Below are positions 62,847 to 64,000 of a stretch of 64,000 nucleotides of DNA, in pieces. Made by a program: the position numbers and the translations under genes. The stretch's first letter is position 1, and the number at the start of each line of letters is the position of its first letter. Origin of the DNA: Burkholderia paludis (GTDB taxonomy: Bacteria > Pseudomonadota > Gammaproteobacteria > Burkholderiales > Burkholderiaceae); contig NZ_JPGL01000027.1 of NCBI RefSeq assembly GCF_000732615.1, positions 1 through 64,000 on the forward strand. The letters are read 5' to 3'. The notes under the pieces are model-generated. The model was given only the letters and a program-made list of their open reading frames with translations. It was not told the origin of the DNA and made no database searches.

Positions 62847-63083
62847 ATGTTCACGCTCTACGGCCGCGGCTGGTGCCACCTGTGCGACGACATGCGCGAC
62901 GCACTGGCGCCGGTGGCGGCGGAGTTCGGCGTCGCGGTCGACTACGTCGACATCGACGCCGATGCCGCACTCGTCGCCCGCTACGACGAGGACGTGCCGG
63001 TGCTGCTGCTGGACGGTGCGGAAGTGTGCCGCCACCGGTTCGACGCCGTGAAGGTGCGCGGCGTGCTGGCGGCCCGGCGCTGA
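62847..63083 (+). CDS. Glutaredoxin-like protein
   Basis: A 78-residue thioredoxin-fold protein. N-terminal LYGRGWCHLCDDM gives a CxxC (C-H-L-C), the fold continues with DYVDIDAD and VPVLLLDG. Likely reduces disulfides or mixed disulfides; close to the glutaredoxin family 2/NrdH-like small proteins. It is 7 bases after mucD and probably in the same operon. Confidence 0.85.
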   Translation: MFTLYGRGWCHLCDDMRDALAPVAAEFGVAVDYVDIDADAALVARYDEDVPVLLLDGAEVCRHRFDAVKVRGVLAARR

Positions 63084-63183
63084 GTCCGGCCTGCCGCCGG
63101 GCGGCTCCGCGCCGCGCGAGGCGGTGCCCGGTGGGCGGCCGTGGCGGGGCGCCGTCCGAAATACCGCCCGGCGAAGGCCTTTT

Positions 63184-63205
63184 CGGCTAAAATAAGCCGT
63201 TTTTT
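63184..63205 (+). terminator. Possible weak terminator after the glutaredoxin gene
   Basis: A 5-bp stem CGGCT / AGCCG with a short loop, followed by six Ts. Weak but well placed between mucD-glutaredoxin and lepA. Confidence 0.45.
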
Positions 63206-63268
63206 CACCGACTTACAAGGCGTGCTCCGCAGTCGTCGAGCGCGCCTTTTTCGCTTGATCGGCACTGA

Positions 63269-64000
<732 letters not shown>

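Overview
The window is a GC-rich (about two thirds G+C), densely coded stretch of a Burkholderia chromosome, most likely the main chromosome of a Burkholderia cepacia complex species. The evidence is the gene content and order: dadA/lrp, the rpsP-rimM-trmD-rplS operon, rne/rluC, yceD-rpmF-plsX-fabHDG-acpP-fabF and rpoE-rseA-rseB-mucD-lepA. Protein wording and codon use are also typical of the genus. Nothing looks like an insertion sequence, prophage, integron or CRISPR array. This is core genome with a few accessory or regulatory oddities. Names rest on motifs and protein wording recognised by eye; no database search was run.

Layout. 1-4.1 kb: the tail of an acyl-CoA dehydrogenase, D-amino acid dehydrogenase dadA with divergent lrp, a radical SAM protein behind a LexA-type box, and a TM2 membrane protein. 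4.15-5.2 kb: a gene-poor gap holding a GCCGAA hexanucleotide repeat. 5.2-15.5 kb: ribosomal protein and tRNA/rRNA maturation genes (rpsP, rimM, trmD, rplS), a Nudix hydrolase, a CobD/AmpE-like membrane protein, rsgA with an M48 protease, orn, a MoaB/Mog protein, darP and pmbA. 15.6-19.7 kb: folA and thyA flank a VpsR-type sigma-54 activator and a small secreted protein with its own candidate sigma-54 promoter. 19.7-31.6 kb: a large FecR/DUF6600 surface protein, an ArsR regulator, a thioesterase, fumC, a MATE exporter, an S4 RNA-binding protein, azlCD with an AraC regulator, and creA.

31.7-32.2 kb holds four identical tRNA-Asn genes in exact 147-bp tandem units. 32.3-39.8 kb: fdxA, pncB, a LutC-type protein, a NhaD-like antiporter, a 2-hydroxyacid dehydrogenase, rmuC, a GNAT acetyltransferase and a small membrane protein. 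39.8-42.9 kb: molybdenum cofactor genes moeA-mobA-moaA. 43.1-50.0 kb: rne with a long leader, divergent from rluC-gph-Rieske-S49 protease. 50.1-64 kb: a tetrapyrrole-methylase-type methyltransferase, maf, then the fatty acid synthesis cluster running into the sigma-E envelope stress operon and lepA, which is cut by the window end.

The genes form a few functional blocks: translation and RNA metabolism; thymidylate/folate synthesis; lipid synthesis joined to envelope stress control; and molybdopterin synthesis. The most interesting unexplained signals are non-coding: the sigma-54 promoter, palindrome and activator set at 16.4-18.6 kb, a 38-bp palindrome built around a LexA box at 2.4 kb, the self-contained tRNA-Asn units, and the competing hairpins between acpP and fabF.
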